From: Nostoc paludosum FACHB-159
Lineage (GTDB): Bacteria; Cyanobacteriota; Cyanobacteriia; Cyanobacteriales; Nostocaceae
DNA: 64,000 bases
Assembly: GCF_014698835.1 (NCBI RefSeq)
Contig: NZ_JACJTU010000012.1
Location: forward strand, 144,787-208,786
Reading direction: 5' to 3'
The position numbers and the translations under genes are program-made. Below are positions 15,559 through 25,271 of this stretch, piece by piece (the first letter of the stretch is position 1; the number at the start of each line of letters is the position of its first letter). A model generated the notes under the pieces. That model had not been told where the DNA came from and searched no databases. It was given only the letters and a program-made list of their open reading frames with translations.

Positions 15559-17124
15559 ATGGCAAAAGACAGTCTGAAGGTTTATTTAGATGCCCTCATA
15601 TGTAGAGAAGCATTTGAAGTACAAGGGCAACAAGGCCAAAACATAGGAAGAAATATTGCTATGATATCTATTCGTGATTTAGAAAATAATTCTTTTTTCT
15701 ATCCATTTTTACGCAAACCTGATTTTCAAAGAGAAACTAATGAGTGGGAATCTCAGAAAATATGTGATTTTATAAAAAGTTTTTTAGATGGAGATTTAAT
15801 ACCATCTGTTATTCTTTGGAGAAGTTCTAGTAGTTATTATTTTGTGATAGATGGTTCCCATCGGCTTAGTTCTCTAATAGCTTGGATCAATGATGACTAT
15901 GGAGATGGTAAAATTTCCAAAGTATTTTATGATGGAGACATTACAGAAGAGCAAAAAGCCGCTGCTCAAGAGGTCAGGAAACTTATTAAAGCAACTATAG
16001 GTTCTTATAAGGATTATCAATCGTTAACACAGCATCAAGGACAAGTAGATCAAAAATTTCTTGATAGAGCAAGAAACTTAGGAGCTTTAGGTATCCAGCT
16101 ACAGTGGGTTGAAGGTAATTCAGAAAAAGCAGAAGCATCTTTTTTTAAAATTAATCAACAAGCAGCACCTATCGGTGAAACTGAAATGCGTTTACTACTG
16201 GCACGGAAGACACCTAATGGTGTTGCTGCTCGTGCAATTATGAGAAGTGGTAATGGGCATAAATATTGGTCAGACTTCTCACAAGATAAACAGGATGAAA
16301 TAGAAGAACTTGCTCAAGAAATACATCAACTTATTTTTGAACCTAAATTAAAAAATCCTATTAAAACTTTAGACGTGCCAATAGTAGGAAGTCTATCGGC
16401 TCCTGAAAAACTTGAAGTTATATTAGAATATGTGAATATTGTTAATAATATAGAAGTAGATAATCAATTAGGAGATGATCCTACAGGAGAAAAAACAGTA
16501 GAACTGCTAAAAAATTGTAAAAAGATAGCGCAAAGGATAAATAGCAACCATCCTTCATCTCTCGGTTTCCACCCCATTATATATTTTTACACTAGCGCTG
16601 GAAAGCCCAAAATTGGCTCATTTTATGGCATCGTTACCTTAATATTACATTTAGAAAAAACTAAATACTTTTCTAAATTTATACAAGTCCGAAAAGATTT
16701 TGAATGGGTGATTTGGCAAGATGATATGGTTCCACAGATTGTCAGCAAAAATGGGAATGCACTCAAAGCAAGAGAGAAAGTTAAAGATTTTTATATGAAA
16801 ATTATTGATAAATTATTGCAAGGAATCGATAAGAAAAATGTCATTAAGGAAATCATCATCGAAAAAGGTTTTGGCTCTTTAAAAGCTAAAACCAAAAGTA
16901 ATGCAAGTGAAACCCAAAGTAAAGAATTCTCACGAGAGACAAAAGCAGCAGCTTTTATCAGAGATGCTTTACCTGGTTCTCCACGATGTAAAATCTGTGG
17001 AGGTTATCTCCCCAATCGTCTTAATTCTATAGATCACATTAAGAGAAAAGCTGATGGTGGCTTGGGTACTCTAGAAAACGCACAGTTGACTCATCCATAC
17101 TGTAATACAACATACAAAAATTAG
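15559..17124 (+). CDS. DUF262-like protein with C-terminal HNH nuclease domain
   Basis: 521 residues in two parts. The N-terminal region has the DUF262/ParB-like signature: KPDFQRE (53-59), replacing the PxYQR motif, and IDGSHRLSSLIAW (97-109), matching the DGQQR NTP-binding motif of GmrSD-like enzymes. A helical middle follows. The last 47 residues form an HNH zinc-finger nuclease: CKIC (477-480), SIDHIKRKADGG (Asp492-His493) and LTHPYCN (His512, Cys515). GmrSD, SspE and BrxU combine DUF262 with DUF1524, an HNH-like domain, and cut modified phage DNA; this is a shorter relative by architecture, not proven function. It stands alone, with a HigA-like gene upstream. Confidence 0.75.
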   Translation: MAKDSLKVYLDALICREAFEVQGQQGQNIGRNIAMISIRDLENNSFFYPFLRKPDFQRETNEWESQKICDFIKSFLDGDLIPSVILWRSSSSYYFVIDGSHRLSSLIAWINDDYGDGKISKVFYDGDITEEQKAAAQEVRKLIKATIGSYKDYQSLTQHQGQVDQKFLDRARNLGALGIQLQWVEGNSEKAEASFFKINQQAAPIGETEMRLLLARKTPNGVAARAIMRSGNGHKYWSDFSQDKQDEIEELAQEIHQLIFEPKLKNPIKTLDVPIVGSLSAPEKLEVILEYVNIVNNIEVDNQLGDDPTGEKTVELLKNCKKIAQRINSNHPSSLGFHPIIYFYTSAGKPKIGSFYGIVTLILHLEKTKYFSKFIQVRKDFEWVIWQDDMVPQIVSKNGNALKAREKVKDFYMKIIDKLLQGIDKKNVIKEIIIEKGFGSLKAKTKSNASETQSKEFSRETKAAAFIRDALPGSPRCKICGGYLPNRLNSIDHIKRKADGGLGTLENAQLTHPYCNTTYKN

Positions 17125-17200
17125 ATATTTTGAAACTAAGTCTCAAATTCAGATACAGTGGTGTGCTAGCAGGATGCGTTACCTTTATTAAGACACACTA

Positions 17201-20167
17201 CTATTTTTTCATTGCTGGATACTGTTGCAATACCTGTTGCAAATATTGGCCAGTATAAGATTTGGGATTTGCTGCAACTTCCTCCGGTGTACCTACAGCA
17301 ATTAATTCTCCGCCTTTATCGCCACCTTCTGGCCCCAAATCTATTACCCAATCTGCACAACGAATCACATCTAAATTGTGTTCAATTACTAAAATTGAAT
17401 TGCCTTTATCCACCAATCTTTGCAATACATCTAATAATTTGTGGACATCATAAAAAGATAATCCTGTTGTTGGTTCATCTATTAAATAAAGTGTTTTACC
17501 TGTGGCGCGTCGAGATAATTCTGTTGCCAATTTTACGCGTTGGGCTTCACCACCTGATAAAGTCGTCGCAGGTTGTCCCAATTGAATATAACCCAAACCG
17601 ACATCAAATAAAGTTTGCAAACGGGCGATCGCCTTCGGAATATTTTGGAAAAAGTCTAAACTTTCCTCAACAGTCATGTTGAGAACATCGGAAATAGATT
17701 TGTCTTTATACTTCACTTGCAATGTTTCGCGGTTGTATCTTGCACCTTTGCAAATTTCACATTGCACATAAACATCAGGAAGAAAGTTCATTTCAATCAC
17801 ATTCACACCCTGTCCACTACAAGCTTCGCAACGTCCACCTTTAACGTTGAAAGAAAATTGTCCGGGTTTGTAACCCCTAGCTTTGGCTTCTACTGTTTGT
17901 GAAAATACATCCCGAATGGCGTCGAAAATTCCCGTGTAAGTTGCAGGATTTGAACGTGGTGTGCGTCCAATGGGTGATTGATCTATGACGATCGCTTTAT
18001 CAACTGCATTTAATCCTTGGATTTTCTCTAAGTCTTTCGGTAAGGGAACTTTCTTAGTTAAATGATGTTGTAATGATGGATAAAGTAACTCGTTAATTAA
18101 GGTAGATTTACCAGAACCAGACACGCCAGTAACAGCAACAAGTTTCCCTAATGGAATTTCTACATCTATATTTCTTAAGTTGTTACGATGGGCATTTTTA
18201 ATTATCAAACTGCGCCCATTTCCTTCTCGGCGTTCTGCTGGGGTATTAATTACTCGTCGCCCTGATAAATAAGCACCAGTCAAAGAATCTTCTGCTGCTA
18301 ATAATGCTTCTAAATCACCTTGGGCGATAATATTTCCGCCATGAATTCCTGCACCAGGGCCAATATCAACTATATAATTGGCTGCACGAATTGTTTCTTC
18401 ATCGTGTTCAACCACAATTAAAGTATTACCCAAATCGCGCAATTTAGTTAAAGTTTTCAGCAATCTGCCATTATCTCTTTGATGCAAACCAATACTTGGT
18501 TCATCTAAAACGTAGAGAACTCCTGTTAAACCAGAACCAATTTGTGTTGCTAAACGAATGCGTTGCGCTTCGCCACCAGAAAGGGTCATTGCTGGACGGT
18601 CTAGGGTGAGGTAATCTAAACCAACATCTAACAAAAATTGCAATCTGGCTTTAATTTCTCTGAGTACTAAATCGGCAATTTGTAACTGGCGATCGCTCAA
18701 CTTGAATTGCTCAATTCTTTCCCGACAATCTCTAATTGATACGCTAGTTAAATCCAAAATACCGTATTGTCCCAACTTCACAGATAAAGCTTCCGGTTTT
18801 AACCTTTTCCCTCTACAAACATCACACGGCTGGTCGATTAAATACTGTTCTAATTTTTGCTTAATTAACTCCGTGCCGCCCTCGTATTGCCGTTGTAAAA
18901 TTGGAACAATACCTTTAAAAATTTGTTTTTTCTCTGTTTTTGTAGTTTCTTGGTTTTCTCCATACAAAAGAGTATGCTGCTGTTCTTCTGTTAGCTTGCT
19001 CCAATTTGTTTGCAATTCAAATCCATAAGCTTGCCCTACACTATAGAGCAATTCCAAATAATAAGAATTATCTTTTTCTGACCAAGGGGCGATCGCCGCA
19101 TAAACTGGCGCTTCCGGGTCGGGTACAATCAAATCTGGCGCAAATCTTCTTAAAGTTCCAATTCCATGACAGTTCGCACAAGCACCATAAGGTGAATTAA
19201 ACGAGAACAATCGCGGCGATAATTCCTCCATCACCGCGCCGTGTTCTGGACAAGCAAAATTTTCCGAAAATACTAATTCTTCCTCTGAGTCAGACCCCCC
19301 GCCTTCGGCACCCCCCCTTGCTAAGGGGTTAGGGGAGGTTTCCTTAGATGAGTCATGACCAATAACAATGGTTGCAATGCCACCGGATTGTTTTAAGCAC
19401 GTAGATAAAGAATCGACCAAACGCTCTTGGATACCATCTTTTTTCACCAAGCGGTCAATTACTACTTCGATGGTGTGTGTTAAATTTTTATCCAACTCAA
19501 TGGAATCTGATAATTCACGCACCTCGCCATCGACACGCACACGGACAAAACCTTGGGATGCCAGACTTGACAAAAGCTTACGATGTGTGCCTTTTTTGCC
19601 CCTGACAACGGGTGCAAGAATTTGGAAACGAGTACGGTCTGGTAATTCTAGAATGCGATCGCACATTTCATCAATTGTCTGGGGTGCAATACAGCGATCG
19701 CAAATTGGACAATGGGGTTCCCCAGCGCGACCAAATAACAGCCGCAAATAGTCATAAATCTCCGTCACCGTACCCACAGTGGAACGGGGGTTATGAGACG
19801 TTGACTTTTGGTCAATGGAAATGGCTGGACTTAAGCCTTCAATCGCCTCCACATCCGGCTTATCCAACTGTCCTAAAAATTGCCGTGCATAGGCGCTGAG
19901 GGATTCTACATAGCGACGTTGCCCTTCAGCGAAAATCGTATCAAACGCCAAAGAAGACTTTCCAGAACCAGAAACGCCAGTGAATACAATTAAGCGATCG
20001 CGTGGCAGTTCCAAATCAATATTTTTCAGATTATGCTGCCTAGCACCCCGAATCCGAATGGTATTCTGGCTATTGTGCGAGGGAAGATGTCCGTTCAACA
20101 GAGAAGCCTGAGCGTTAGCTTGTTCTGAACCGAACTTCGGGGATGCTGTGAGCTGTGGGTCTGACAT
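17201..20167 (-). CDS. uvrA: UvrABC excinuclease subunit A
   Basis: Damage-recognition ATPase of nucleotide excision repair, 988 residues. It has two ABC ATPase modules: Walker A FTGVSGSGKSSLAF near the N-terminus and VTGVSGSGKSTLIN in the second half, two LSGGEAQR signatures and zinc fingers CPIC/CDRC, CPEHG...CANC and CEAC...CEIC. I start at ATG 20167 (MSDPQL); the TTG four codons upstream is less likely and neither has a clear ribosome site. Residues about 275-294 (ETSPNPLARGGAEGGG...) are encoded by a dispersed C-rich repeat inserted in frame. UvrB and UvrC are not nearby. Confidence 0.97.
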   Translation of the reverse strand: MSDPQLTASPKFGSEQANAQASLLNGHLPSHNSQNTIRIRGARQHNLKNIDLELPRDRLIVFTGVSGSGKSSLAFDTIFAEGQRRYVESLSAYARQFLGQLDKPDVEAIEGLSPAISIDQKSTSHNPRSTVGTVTEIYDYLRLLFGRAGEPHCPICDRCIAPQTIDEMCDRILELPDRTRFQILAPVVRGKKGTHRKLLSSLASQGFVRVRVDGEVRELSDSIELDKNLTHTIEVVIDRLVKKDGIQERLVDSLSTCLKQSGGIATIVIGHDSSKETSPNPLARGGAEGGGSDSEEELVFSENFACPEHGAVMEELSPRLFSFNSPYGACANCHGIGTLRRFAPDLIVPDPEAPVYAAIAPWSEKDNSYYLELLYSVGQAYGFELQTNWSKLTEEQQHTLLYGENQETTKTEKKQIFKGIVPILQRQYEGGTELIKQKLEQYLIDQPCDVCRGKRLKPEALSVKLGQYGILDLTSVSIRDCRERIEQFKLSDRQLQIADLVLREIKARLQFLLDVGLDYLTLDRPAMTLSGGEAQRIRLATQIGSGLTGVLYVLDEPSIGLHQRDNGRLLKTLTKLRDLGNTLIVVEHDEETIRAANYIVDIGPGAGIHGGNIIAQGDLEALLAAEDSLTGAYLSGRRVINTPAERREGNGRSLIIKNAHRNNLRNIDVEIPLGKLVAVTGVSGSGKSTLINELLYPSLQHHLTKKVPLPKDLEKIQGLNAVDKAIVIDQSPIGRTPRSNPATYTGIFDAIRDVFSQTVEAKARGYKPGQFSFNVKGGRCEACSGQGVNVIEMNFLPDVYVQCEICKGARYNRETLQVKYKDKSISDVLNMTVEESLDFFQNIPKAIARLQTLFDVGLGYIQLGQPATTLSGGEAQRVKLATELSRRATGKTLYLIDEPTTGLSFYDVHKLLDVLQRLVDKGNSILVIEHNLDVIRCADWVIDLGPEGGDKGGELIAVGTPEEVAANPKSYTGQYLQQVLQQYPAMKK
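19286..19345 (-). repeat. Dispersed repeat inserted in uvrA
   Basis: On the plus strand this reads CCCCCCGCCTTCGGCA, CCCCCCCTTGCTAAGGGG and TTAGGGGAGG, the C-run/AAGGGG repeat common between genes of this lineage; a related fragment (CCCCCCTTAGTCCCCCCTTCGG) is intergenic at about 35612-35634. It preserves the reading frame and precedes the conserved LVFSENFACPEHG segment. Confidence 0.75.
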
Positions 20168-20264
20168 ATTGCGCGGCAAAAAAGGAGTTTCTTATGAAAC
20201 AGTCCTTAATAATACTATCTTTAATTACTTTATAGTAGAACAATAGTACTGTTTTAAATACTTA

Positions 20265-20327
20265 TTGGGAGTTGGGAGTTAGGAGTTGGGAGTTAGGAGT
20301 TAGGAGTTAGGAGGTAGGAGTTAGGAG
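20265..20327. repeat. Heptamer tandem repeat (TTRGGAG x9)
   Basis: Nine consecutive 7-bp units of TTGGGAG/TTAGGAG, one with a G start, between uvrA (upstream of its start) and the tenA stop. A C-rich CCCGCGTCCCCGCGTCTCC tract follows at about 20341-20362. The rest of the gap is AT-rich and should hold the uvrA promoter. Confidence 0.9.
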
Positions 20328-20387
20328 TTATTCTCCGCGTCCCCGCGTCCCCGCGTCTCCCCATCTCTTCTTCTGTCTGCCAAATTC

Positions 20388-21008
20388 CTACAAACTCCAT
20401 GCAGCCTGAAAAAAATCATACTCACACAACATAGCGTAACGGTAAGTTGAATGCACAACAGCATTACTCGTGGCATAATTCTCAACCAAACTTTCTAACT
20501 GCTGTGCCAATGGCTGAAAATCGGTGCTACTGTAAGTCCGAATCCAGTCAGCATATTGATGATTTGGGATGCCATTAACAGCTAACTGTTCTCCCAAAAA
20601 AGCATACAAACGCATACAGGGAGACATGGCCGCAGCAGTTAAACCAACATCTTGTCCCCAAGCAGTTGCTAACAAAAAATCAGTATAACGACGGGTAGCG
20701 GCTCCAGGTTCCACATCATGCAAATTAACTCCCCACTGGGAAGCATAGCCACTATGCAATTGCAGTTCTGCTAACACACCTCCAGCTAAGTTATGAAATG
20801 TCGTGAAACCTACCCAATCTGGTGCTTTAGCTGCGGCAATACTATACGCACGGGCAAAAGCTTCTAAGAAAAAAGCATCTTGCCCTACGTAGTAAGCAAA
20901 CTTCACTCGTTCAAGAGTACCATCGCCAATGCCTTGAACAAAAGGATGCTCTAGGCACGCTTTGGCTAAATCTTGATTTGCCGTCCATAATTCATTGGAT
21001 AAAGTCAT
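20388..21008 (-). CDS. tenA: TenA/THI-4 family thiaminase II
   Basis: 206-residue all-helical TenA protein, which hydrolyses aminopyrimidine thiamin breakdown products for salvage. Key residues of the family are present: Asp44 (VGQDAFFL), Tyr-rich helix FARAYSIAA, the active-site Cys131 in AAMSPCMRLYAFLGE and the C-terminal Glu196 in CEYDFFQAAW. The Cys makes it a classical TenA rather than the TenA_E type. The ATG lies directly downstream of a heptamer tract (GGGCATTGGGCATTGGG on the plus strand), so the repeat sits in the leader. Confidence 0.9.
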   Translation of the reverse strand: MTLSNELWTANQDLAKACLEHPFVQGIGDGTLERVKFAYYVGQDAFFLEAFARAYSIAAAKAPDWVGFTTFHNLAGGVLAELQLHSGYASQWGVNLHDVEPGAATRRYTDFLLATAWGQDVGLTAAAMSPCMRLYAFLGEQLAVNGIPNHQYADWIRTYSSTDFQPLAQQLESLVENYATSNAVVHSTYRYAMLCEYDFFQAAWSL

Positions 21009-21073
21009 TAGTTATTGGGTATTGGGCATTGGGCATTGGGCAGATAACTGTCATCTCCCCCACTCCCCACTCC

Positions 21074-21844
21074 CTAAAAAGGTAAAAACTGAAGCAAGAG
21101 GGAACCAACACTGCCGAAAAAGTCAACGAAACTGGGGCTACCAGAGCTTACTTTTTCAGTATAGGGGGTTTGGAGTTCTTTCATAAAAGCCTGGGCTGTT
21201 TGCATTCCAGGGGTATTTTTTTGGGATGTAAACAATTTGTCGGCAGCTTGAGCATCTACGAATGCACCTTGTCTATCTAATATTTGGTAGCGGGCGACAC
21301 CACGAGCTAGATAAGCACCTGCATAGTCTGGTTTAATGGCGATCGCTTGACTAAAATAACTAATTGCTTGCTGGGGGTTGCCTTTTTCTGCTTGCGCTAC
21401 ACCCAAAGCATAAAAATCCTCTGGTGAAGCAATTTGTGATGGTATTCCTATTGCACCTTGGAAGTTACTATTATTCAGGTAAGCGCCATTTAATTCTGCG
21501 TTTGTTAAATAGCTACTTCTCAAATCAGCAGCCGCCAAATTTGCGCCACTAAATCTAGCCTCCGTTAGGTTAGCCCCAAATAAACTAGCACCGCTCAAGT
21601 TTGCCCCTCGCAAATCAGCACCGCTCAAGTTTGCACGGCTGAGGTTTGCACCTGCAAGATTAGCACCGCTCAAATTCGCTCCAGATAAATCAGCCATGAC
21701 TAAACCTGCATGAGTCAAATCACAGTTTTGACATTGTTTGGTTGCCAATAACTGTTTCACGTGTTCAGAATTCGCGGCTTGTACGGTTGTTGTGAGGCTA
21801 ACCAAAGTTAAAAATGTGGCAGTGGCGAGAATTTGGTTTTTCAT
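21074..21844 (-). CDS. Secreted pentapeptide-repeat protein with TPR
   Basis: About 256 residues. The signal peptide (MKNQILATATFLTLVSLTTTVQA) is followed by a CQNCDLTHA motif and roughly 16 pentapeptide repeats of A(D/N)LSG type, forming a right-handed beta-helix. A TPR pair follows (GVAQAEKGNPQQAISYFSQAIAIKPDYAGAYLARG is split across repeats) and then a C-terminal tail. I choose ATG 21844, eight codons inside the longest frame, because it gives a normal signal peptide. It is probably periplasmic or thylakoid-lumenal. Function is unknown. The gene is upstream of tenA on the same strand, 65 bp away, so cotranscription is possible. Confidence 0.8.
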   Translation of the reverse strand: MKNQILATATFLTLVSLTTTVQAANSEHVKQLLATKQCQNCDLTHAGLVMADLSGANLSGANLAGANLSRANLSGADLRGANLSGASLFGANLTEARFSGANLAAADLRSSYLTNAELNGAYLNNSNFQGAIGIPSQIASPEDFYALGVAQAEKGNPQQAISYFSQAIAIKPDYAGAYLARGVARYQILDRQGAFVDAQAADKLFTSQKNTPGMQTAQAFMKELQTPYTEKVSSGSPSFVDFFGSVGSLLLQFLPF

Positions 21845-22036
21845 ATTTGTGTAATATTTCTTACTCAAGATTCAATATTAACCGAGATAGATTTATACCT
21901 CAGCCACATGATATGAGCAACCTGAACAGTTTGCCCTCTGTATTTGCCTACAATACCCTTGGGTTAAGAAAGTTCCTCGGTACAGGCAAAGGGGGGATTT
22001 GCCTATTGCCTATTGCCTATTGCGTTTTAACCAAGA

Positions 22037-24673
22037 TTATGGTTGCCTCAAGAACTCGTTAATAGCATGTAATAATTTATGGAAAGTGTAAGGCTTCGTC
22101 AAAAATATATTGACACCAGCATTCGCAGCCTCGACCATCTGGTTGTCCGTTACCATACCACTGATGCCCATAATCTTAACTTGCGGGTTCATTTGCTGCA
22201 TGATATTAATTGCAGTTAACCCATCCATTGACGGCATCATCATATCCATCAACACCATACTGATTTTATTTTTATGCTGGGCATACAATGAAATTGCTTC
22301 AATGCCGTTAATAGCTGTCAGGGTTTTGTAGTTGTGGTCTTCTAGTAAAGTTTTACTAATCTCCAAAATAGCGGCTTCATCATCTACAATTAAAATCAAT
22401 TCTCCATTGCCGTTAGGCAATTCCAAACTCTCTGCTTGCTGATTTGTAGTTTGGTTAATAGCTGGTAAGTACACCTGAAACTGGGAACCTTTACCTATCT
22501 CACTAGAGACTTTCACAAAACCATTGTGGTTTTTGACAATGCCAATTACAGTTGACAAACCTAACCCTGTACCTTTGCCTGGTTCTTTAGTTGTGAAAAA
22601 GGGTTCAAAAATTCGCTCTAAAATTAGTGGAGAAATCCCAAATCCTGTATCTGAAATAGTTATAACTACATAGGGGCCAACCTGAGCATTTAGATTTATT
22701 TTGGCAAAGCTTTCATCAACGAATAAATTATCCGCAGAAATAGATAATGTGCCGCCCTTGGGCATGGCATCACGAGCGTTGACGCATAAATTCATTAACA
22801 CCTGATGAATTTGAGTCGGATCTGCCAAGATATTCCAGAGTTTATATGTAGGTCGATTATTGATAACTGCGATCGCTTTGGGAAATGTGCTTTGGACAAT
22901 TTGCTCAATTTCTAACAGTAGGTGTTCTATTTGTAAACAAACACCTTTGCCTTCAGATCTACGGGAAAAAGTCAGAATTTGCTTGACCAAATCCGCCGCA
23001 CGTTTAGAATTATGTTCGAGAAGCTTCAGCAGTTGCTGATTGCGTACATCCAGATTGGGAAGTTTGAGCGCCAACATTTCCGTTGAGGACATAATGGGCG
23101 TCAGGATATTGTTGAGGTCGTGGGCAATACCACTTGCCAACGTGCCCAAGCTCTCTAGGCGCTGGGCACGGAGAAATTGGGCAAAGAGTTGTTTTTTCTC
23201 TGTGATGTCGGTATCAACGGAGAGGATGGATTTAGGTTTCTCTGCTTCATCGCGCATCAGTGTCCATCGACTTTCCACAATAATTTCTTTTCCGTCCTTG
23301 GTGACTTTATGTAACTCACCTTGCCAGGAACCACCGTCAGTAACGCTTTTTAAAGCTGCTTGCATTTGCGGTGAAGTTTCTTTGCACAAAATCTCTTCTA
23401 GGTTCTTTCCTAAAGCCTCGTGAGCCTCCCAAGCGTACATCCGTTCTGCACCTTGATTCCAGAATAATACTTGGTTTTGAAAATTTCGCACAATGATTGC
23501 ATCAGAAGTGATATCGAGCAGAGCTGCTTGTTCGCGGATTTTCTGTTCGGCCCACTTGCGCTCAATTGTGGTAGCCAATACATTAGCGATCGCCTGCAAA
23601 AAATGAATATCATTTTGGGTAAACTCCCGGAGTCTAGTTGTGTGTGCACCTAAGACACCAAAAGTTTGTTTTTGACCCTGAATAATGACACTAATGCCAC
23701 TGACCACAGAGTGGTCAATCAATAATCGTGGCCCTTGAAACCGTGTTTCTTTCCGGAGGTCATAAACAATTACTGGCTCACTGCAAACTAGTGTGTAGGA
23801 CGCCTGAGTTTCATTCTCTGAACTTAATGCTAATTTTAAATTTCCCACCAGCCCTGAGTCCCAACCGACTCCTGAACGTAACAGCAAGGTGTTCCTATCC
23901 CCAAGCAGTTCCAAAACCTTACTGTACTCTACCTCAAGGCTTTGAGTAACCAAGACAACGGCTTTATCCATTAATGCGTCAATATCTAAATTAGCCAGAG
24001 CTAACTGACCCAGTTCAGCCACAGCTGCCTGCTGACGCACACGCGCTCTTAAACCAGATTCCACCCGCTTGCGTTCAGCGAGTTCAGTTTGTACCTGCTC
24101 ATAAAGTTGAGATTGCTGGATAGCAATGCCCACCTGTGTTGCCAATTGTTTGAGTAAATCGATTTCCCACGTCTGCCAATGTCGGGGCGCCGTACACTGG
24201 TTGGCAACTAATAATCCCCACAATTTTTTTCCTTGGAGGATGGGGACTGCCAAGTTTGCCCTCACTTGAAACTGAGTAAGTAAATTCTTATGGCATTCAG
24301 TCAGACCATCTGTATAAATATCTGCGACAGCTTGGATGCGCCCCTGTCTGTACTCCTCGCCGCGAGTTTCCATAAAATAAGTGTCTTGGACTTGGGTATT
24401 CAGAGCAGACATCCAATTTTGATCGACAGACTCTACCACCACTACGCCGCTGTAGTCTGGTTCAAACTGATACATGAACACTCGATCAACTTGCAGAAAC
24501 TGACGTACTTCAGTAACGGTGGTATTCAGAACCTTATCCAAATTCAAACTCTGGCGGATGCGCTGGGCAATTGCCATCACCAATCGTTGCCATTGAATTT
24601 GCTGTTGCAGTACCTCTTTTGCCTGCTTACTATCTGTCAAGTGGCACACTGAATTCAACTCATCGTTGTTCAT
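22037..24673 (-). CDS. Hybrid histidine kinase with cyanobacteriochrome GAF
   Basis: 878 residues. GAF1 (about 30-192) is cyanobacteriochrome-like: GRIQAVADIY, then TECHKNLLTQFQVRANL with the Cys127-His128 chromophore pair; the second-cysteine DXCF motif is replaced by DTYF (97-100), as in red/green types. GAF2 (about 218-375) lacks it. A PAS domain (about 380-492) follows, then HisKA with His518 (IAHDLNNILTP), the ATPase (DTGFGI, GKGTGLGLS) and a C-terminal receiver with DDE (764-766), Asp810 and Lys860. With no DNA-binding output, it probably feeds a phosphorelay or acts through protein contacts. It stands alone, and chromophore binding is inferred. Confidence 0.88.
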   Translation of the reverse strand: MNNDELNSVCHLTDSKQAKEVLQQQIQWQRLVMAIAQRIRQSLNLDKVLNTTVTEVRQFLQVDRVFMYQFEPDYSGVVVVESVDQNWMSALNTQVQDTYFMETRGEEYRQGRIQAVADIYTDGLTECHKNLLTQFQVRANLAVPILQGKKLWGLLVANQCTAPRHWQTWEIDLLKQLATQVGIAIQQSQLYEQVQTELAERKRVESGLRARVRQQAAVAELGQLALANLDIDALMDKAVVLVTQSLEVEYSKVLELLGDRNTLLLRSGVGWDSGLVGNLKLALSSENETQASYTLVCSEPVIVYDLRKETRFQGPRLLIDHSVVSGISVIIQGQKQTFGVLGAHTTRLREFTQNDIHFLQAIANVLATTIERKWAEQKIREQAALLDITSDAIIVRNFQNQVLFWNQGAERMYAWEAHEALGKNLEEILCKETSPQMQAALKSVTDGGSWQGELHKVTKDGKEIIVESRWTLMRDEAEKPKSILSVDTDITEKKQLFAQFLRAQRLESLGTLASGIAHDLNNILTPIMSSTEMLALKLPNLDVRNQQLLKLLEHNSKRAADLVKQILTFSRRSEGKGVCLQIEHLLLEIEQIVQSTFPKAIAVINNRPTYKLWNILADPTQIHQVLMNLCVNARDAMPKGGTLSISADNLFVDESFAKINLNAQVGPYVVITISDTGFGISPLILERIFEPFFTTKEPGKGTGLGLSTVIGIVKNHNGFVKVSSEIGKGSQFQVYLPAINQTTNQQAESLELPNGNGELILIVDDEAAILEISKTLLEDHNYKTLTAINGIEAISLYAQHKNKISMVLMDMMMPSMDGLTAINIMQQMNPQVKIMGISGMVTDNQMVEAANAGVNIFLTKPYTFHKLLHAINEFLRQP

Positions 24674-25271
24674 CTATAAATATGCCTGCTCTAATTTATG
24701 AGGTTATCAATATCTAGTGACTGCTGAGGATTATACTTATGAACTATTGCCTATAACCCATATTTGGTAGGAATAAATGTTATTTATTCCCTGAAACAAG
24801 AGGATTTAAATTTTACCTTAGTTGTGATTAATTTATATCCTAATTTAGGTGGCAACTGCCACAATATGTATTTCCTTTATTCCAGCATAAATATTAATTT
24901 GTAACAACTTCCAGACAATATATGTATGTTGAGCCAGCCAATGAGATAAGGTCATTCATCTGGCTTAGACACAGCTTTTTACTCTGTTTTGACTATAAAT
25001 ACTAGAATTATTGTGAGATTTTTATTGCTGATGTAATTTCATAAAAAAGTGGCATTCTTTTGTAAAGACTAAGTAGGTCGGTGTTGAAAATTGTCGTTAT
25101 GACAAGGCAGGAGGCAGAAGGCAGAAGGCAGAAGGGAAGAGTTTTTTGGGCAACTTTACTTTTAGTTACATATTTTGGTTTTTTTACGCTGTTCTACTTA
25201 TATACTCTGTATTTTCTAAAATTTACGTGAATTCGACGAACCTCGCTCTGGCTGCAAAGGGACAACTGACT
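24674..25271. other. Intergenic region with GGCAGAA repeat
   Basis: Mostly AT-rich. It contains a small hairpin GTGGCAACTGCCAC (about 24849-24862) and a tandem tract GGCAGGAGGCAGAAGGCAGAAGG at about 25104-25135; the same AGGCAGA heptamer recurs in the 26744-26886 gap. No gene is recognised. Confidence 0.6.
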
